NCBI GenBank assembly: GCA_016298065.1 | Contig: JAEDDN010000011.1 | Location: 1-23,749, forward strand | Direction: 5' to 3' | DNA from: Oscillospiraceae bacterium | Lineage (GTDB): Bacteria > Bacillota > Clostridia > Oscillospirales > Ruminococcaceae | DNA: 23,749 nt | Shown: positions 22,060 through 23,749 of the stretch, piece by piece | Numbering within the stretch: the stretch's first letter is position 1 | How the letters are laid out: each line of letters starts with the position of its first letter | The notes under the pieces: generated by a model | What the model saw: only the letters and a program-made list of their open reading frames with translations | Told to the model about the DNA's origin: nothing | Databases searched by the model: none | Program-made: the position numbers and the translations under genes

Positions 22060-22659
22060 ATGGGATACAGCGCATTACCTTTAACTAAGCTTATCGAGCA
22101 GTTTGCTTCACTTCCGGGAATAGGTATGAAAACGGCGCAAAGGCTTGCCTTTTACGTTTTAACCCTCTCTGACGACGAGGCAAAGGCTTTCAGCGACGCT
22201 ATCTTGGAAGCTCACGAAAAAATTAAAAACTGCGAGATTTGCAAAAACTTTACCGACAAGCCGATATGCGATATATGTGCAGATAAGCTTCGTGACCACA
22301 GCGTTATCTGCGTGGTTGAGGACGCTAAGGACGTTGCCGCTTTTGAGCGTACAAGAGAGTATAAGGGCGTATACCACGTTCTGCACGGACTTATCTCCCC
22401 AATGGACGGAATAGGTCCCGACCAGCTTTACATAAAAGCTCTGCTCGACCGTATTGCAGAAGAAGATGTAAAAGAGGTTATTATGGCGACAAACCCCACC
22501 GTTGAGGGCGAGGCAACCGCTATGTATATTTCAAGGCTTTTAAAGCCGCTTGGGATAAAGACCTCAAGACTGGCCTTCGGAATACCTGTCGGCTCCAGCT
22601 TGGAATATGCCGACGAGATGACGCTTTTTAAGGCGCTCGAAAACAGAAGCGAAATTTAA
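22060..22659 (+). CDS. recR: Recombination mediator protein RecR
   Basis: RecR works with RecO (and RecF) to load RecA onto SSB-coated gaps. The 199 residues comprise an N-terminal helix-hairpin-helix (about 8-30, SLPGIGMKTAQRLAFYVL), a Cys4 zinc finger (C58, C61, C70, C73 in CEICKNFTDKPICDIC), a Toprim domain (about 81-175, VCVVEDAKD-like VICVVEDAKD and NPTVEGEATA), and a C-terminal Walker-B-like tail (SRLAFGIPVGSSLEYADEMTL). The start follows the ybaB stop by 2 nt with only a weak ribosome site, implying translational coupling. Confidence 0.96.
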   Translation: MGYSALPLTKLIEQFASLPGIGMKTAQRLAFYVLTLSDDEAKAFSDAILEAHEKIKNCEICKNFTDKPICDICADKLRDHSVICVVEDAKDVAAFERTREYKGVYHVLHGLISPMDGIGPDQLYIKALLDRIAEEDVKEVIMATNPTVEGEATAMYISRLLKPLGIKTSRLAFGIPVGSSLEYADEMTLFKALENRSEI

Positions 22660-22673
22660 TCGACATAATTTGC

Positions 22674-22702
22674 TTGATATTTTTAAAGACTTATGTTAAA
22701 CT
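22674..22702 (+). promoter_or_regulatory. Promoter of smpB-ssrA, extended -10
   Basis: TTGATA (22674-22679), a 17-nt spacer and TAAACT (22697-22702) with TGT just before it form an extended -10. It lies 28 bp before the smpB ATG. Confidence 0.7.
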
Positions 22703-22730
22703 TATATTCCGTTTGCGGAGGTGACGATAA

Positions 22731-23195
22731 ATGGCTCAAACATCTACTAAAATAATTGCAAAAAACAAAAAGGCTTCGCACGACTATTTTATCATAGACT
22801 CCTTTGAAACAGGGATTGAGCTTTTAGGCACCGAAGTAAAATCGGTACGTCAGGGAAATGTAAACTTAAAGGACAGCTGGTGCAGTATCGACGACGGTGA
22901 GCTGTTTGTCAAGGGTATGCACATAAGCCCTTACGAAAAGGGAAATATATTTAATAAAGACCCTTTCCGTGTTCGCAAACTCCTTATGCATAAAAAGGAA
23001 ATTATGAGACTTTTAGGGCTTACAAAGCAGGATAGCTATACCCTTATTCCGCTTTCCTTATATTTTAAGGGCTCAAACGTAAAGTTGCAGTTAGGGCTTT
23101 GCAAGGGTAAAAAGCTTCACGACAAGCGTGAGGATATGGCACGCCGTGACGCAAAGCGTGAAATGGACAGAGCCTTAAAGGAAAGAAACCGTTAA
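22731..23195 (+). CDS. smpB: SsrA-binding protein SmpB
   Basis: SmpB binds tmRNA and mimics the missing anticodon arm during rescue of stalled ribosomes. The 154 residues carry the family motifs in order: GTEVKSVRQGNVNLKDSW (33-50), HISPYEKGNIFNKDPFRVRKLLMHKKEI (64-91), YTLIPLSLYFKG (103-114), LGLCKGKKLHDKRED (121-135), and a basic C-terminal tail that inserts into the mRNA channel. A perfect GGAGGTGA lies 6 nt before ATG. ssrA follows after only 8 nt, so the partners are almost certainly co-transcribed. Confidence 0.97.
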   Translation: MAQTSTKIIAKNKKASHDYFIIDSFETGIELLGTEVKSVRQGNVNLKDSWCSIDDGELFVKGMHISPYEKGNIFNKDPFRVRKLLMHKKEIMRLLGLTKQDSYTLIPLSLYFKGSNVKLQLGLCKGKKLHDKREDMARRDAKREMDRALKERNR

Positions 23196-23203
23196 TTAAA
23201 TAC

Positions 23204-23561
23204 GGGGGCGTAAAGGTTTCGACGGGGATTTAGAACTAATGTAAGCGGGTAGTATGGGCGAAAATACTTTAAAAGTCGCAACTTAAATATAAACGCTAAC
23301 GAAAATAACGATTTAGCACTTTGCGCAGCTTAATTTAAGCTGTCCGTGTGATAATTCATACCACGGGCTTTTTCACACGTCAATTTAGTGGTGAACTTCT
23401 TTTAAGAGCGTCTTGACTTAATTGAGGTTTAATTAAGACTACCTTCGCTTATTGCTCGTTTATCAGCTGTTTGCGTTGGGAAGCTAAACGGTAAACTACA
23501 CTCGTAGAAAGCATTACGGACAAATTTTCGGACAGGGGTTCGACTCCCCTCGCCTCCACCA
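23204..23561 (+). ncRNA. ssrA: Transfer-messenger RNA (tmRNA)
   Basis: tmRNA rescues stalled ribosomes and tags the incomplete protein. The acceptor stem pairs GGGGGCG (23204-23210) with CGCCTCC (23551-23557, one wobble), followed by encoded ACCA. TTTCGACGGGG near the 5' end and the T-arm AGGGG-TTCGACT-CCCCT (23534-23550 region) are typical. The tag reading frame is best read as GCT at 23295 to TAA at 23331-23333, encoding ANENNDLALCAA. A stop-associated hairpin, GCTTAA-T-TTAAGC, follows. Length is 358 nt. The tag assignment is supported by the ANE start and the stop position; the exact resume codon is inferred. Confidence 0.96.
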
Positions 23562-23595
23562 AATGAAAAAGAGTGATGTCGTAAGATATTGCTCT
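23541..23595 (+). repeat. 55-bp direct repeat, copy 1 (tmRNA 3' end plus terminator)
   Basis: This stretch runs from the T-loop of tmRNA (CGACTCCCCT) through its CCA and the terminator stem. It is repeated base for base at 23695-23749. The two bases before the copies differ (TT versus AA), so the repeat begins exactly here. Confidence 0.97.
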
Positions 23596-23602
23596 TTTTT
23601 TA
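23570..23602 (+). terminator. Intrinsic terminator of tmRNA
   Basis: AGAGTGATGTC (23570-23580) pairs with GATATTGCTCT (23585-23595), 11 bp including three G-T wobbles with a GTAA loop, then T8. The hairpin (without the T-run) is repeated in full at the end of the window. Confidence 0.82.
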
Positions 23603-23615
23603 TTTTTGAAAAGAA

Positions 23616-23694
23616 GGGAGTCGAACTAAGGCGGTAATGAATGACAGTCCGGGGGACTGTCAGAACCGCCGCTGACCGAGCCCGCAGGCGAGAA
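23616..23694. repeat. GC-rich nested palindrome between the 55-bp repeats
   Basis: TGACAGTCC (23642-23650) pairs with GGACTGTCA (23654-23662, loop GGG), enclosed by GGCGGT (23630-23635) with ACCGCC (23665-23670). At the left edge GGGAGTCGAAC (23616-23626) is an inverted copy of the tmRNA T-arm GTTCGACTCCC (23538-23548). Its first 8 bases also pair with CGACTCCC of the second repeat copy (23695-23702). The composition is clearly more GC-rich than its surroundings. No gene is present. It looks like a REP/MITE-type or integration-scar sequence. Confidence 0.85.
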
Positions 23695-23749
23695 CGACTC
23701 CCCTCGCCTCCACCAAATGAAAAAGAGTGATGTCGTAAGATATTGCTCT
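23695..23749 (+). repeat. 55-bp direct repeat, copy 2, running to the window end
   Basis: It is identical to 23541-23595 over all 55 bases, including the CCTCCACCA tail and the terminator stem, but has no tmRNA body in front. Upstream, GGCGAG (23688-23693) can instead pair with CTCGCC (23703-23708). The window stops at the last base of the repeat, so what follows is unknown. Confidence 0.96.

Noticed and set aside
23577..23584. TGTCGTAA in the tmRNA terminator as a copy of the left-end motif
   Set aside because: Only 8 bases match, within a terminator loop/stem; chance is sufficient.

Overview
The window reads as a chromosomal segment from a low-GC Gram-positive anaerobe of the Clostridia, most likely an Oscillospirales/Ruminococcaceae relative. 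The taxonomic call is an inference from gene content: greA-lysS, a CdaR-ftsE-ftsX-M23-ctpA cluster, a VanW/G5 protein, long-form HPF, the ffs-dnaX-ybaB-recR block known from Firmicutes, and smpB-ssrA. Almost everything is housekeeping. Both ends carry unusual repeated DNA.

Layout. Positions 1-173 hold a palindrome-rich repeat patch. A minus-strand greA-lysS operon (174-2182) is driven by a perfect TTGACA-17-TATAAT promoter. Divergent from it is a secreted esterase gene (2355-3278), intact except for one in-frame TGA at a position where its family has Trp. A strong bidirectional terminator separates it from a minus-strand cell-envelope cluster: cdaR (7676-8761), ftsE, ftsX, an M23 peptidase with a coiled coil, and ctpA (3342-4538). 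A 647-bp gene-free leader/promoter region precedes cdaR. Further minus-strand units are an orphan sugar-ABC ATPase (msmX/ugpC type), rsuA and tRNA-Leu(UAA).

From 11984 all genes are on the plus strand: a VanW/G5 envelope protein, a 984-residue GT-C-like membrane protein, hpf, ogg, fba (class II), SRP RNA, dnaX, ybaB, recR, smpB and tmRNA. SRP RNA-dnaX-ybaB-recR is the classical replication/repair block. smpB and ssrA (trans-translation partners) are only 8 nt apart.

The most unusual parts are these. (1) A 55-bp exact repeat of the tmRNA 3' end plus terminator occurs 154 bp downstream. A GC-rich nested palindrome and an inverted copy of the tmRNA T-arm lie between the copies, and the sequence stops exactly at the end of the second copy. 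(2) A nonsense TGA replaces a family Trp in the esterase, in a window where none of the 19 protein genes ends in TGA. (3) The leader of the cdaR-ftsEX cluster can form alternative structures. (4) ctpA has a Shine-Dalgarno sequence separated from its start by a hairpin. (5) The tmRNA tag, ANENNDLALCAA, has Cys where -ALAA is usual.
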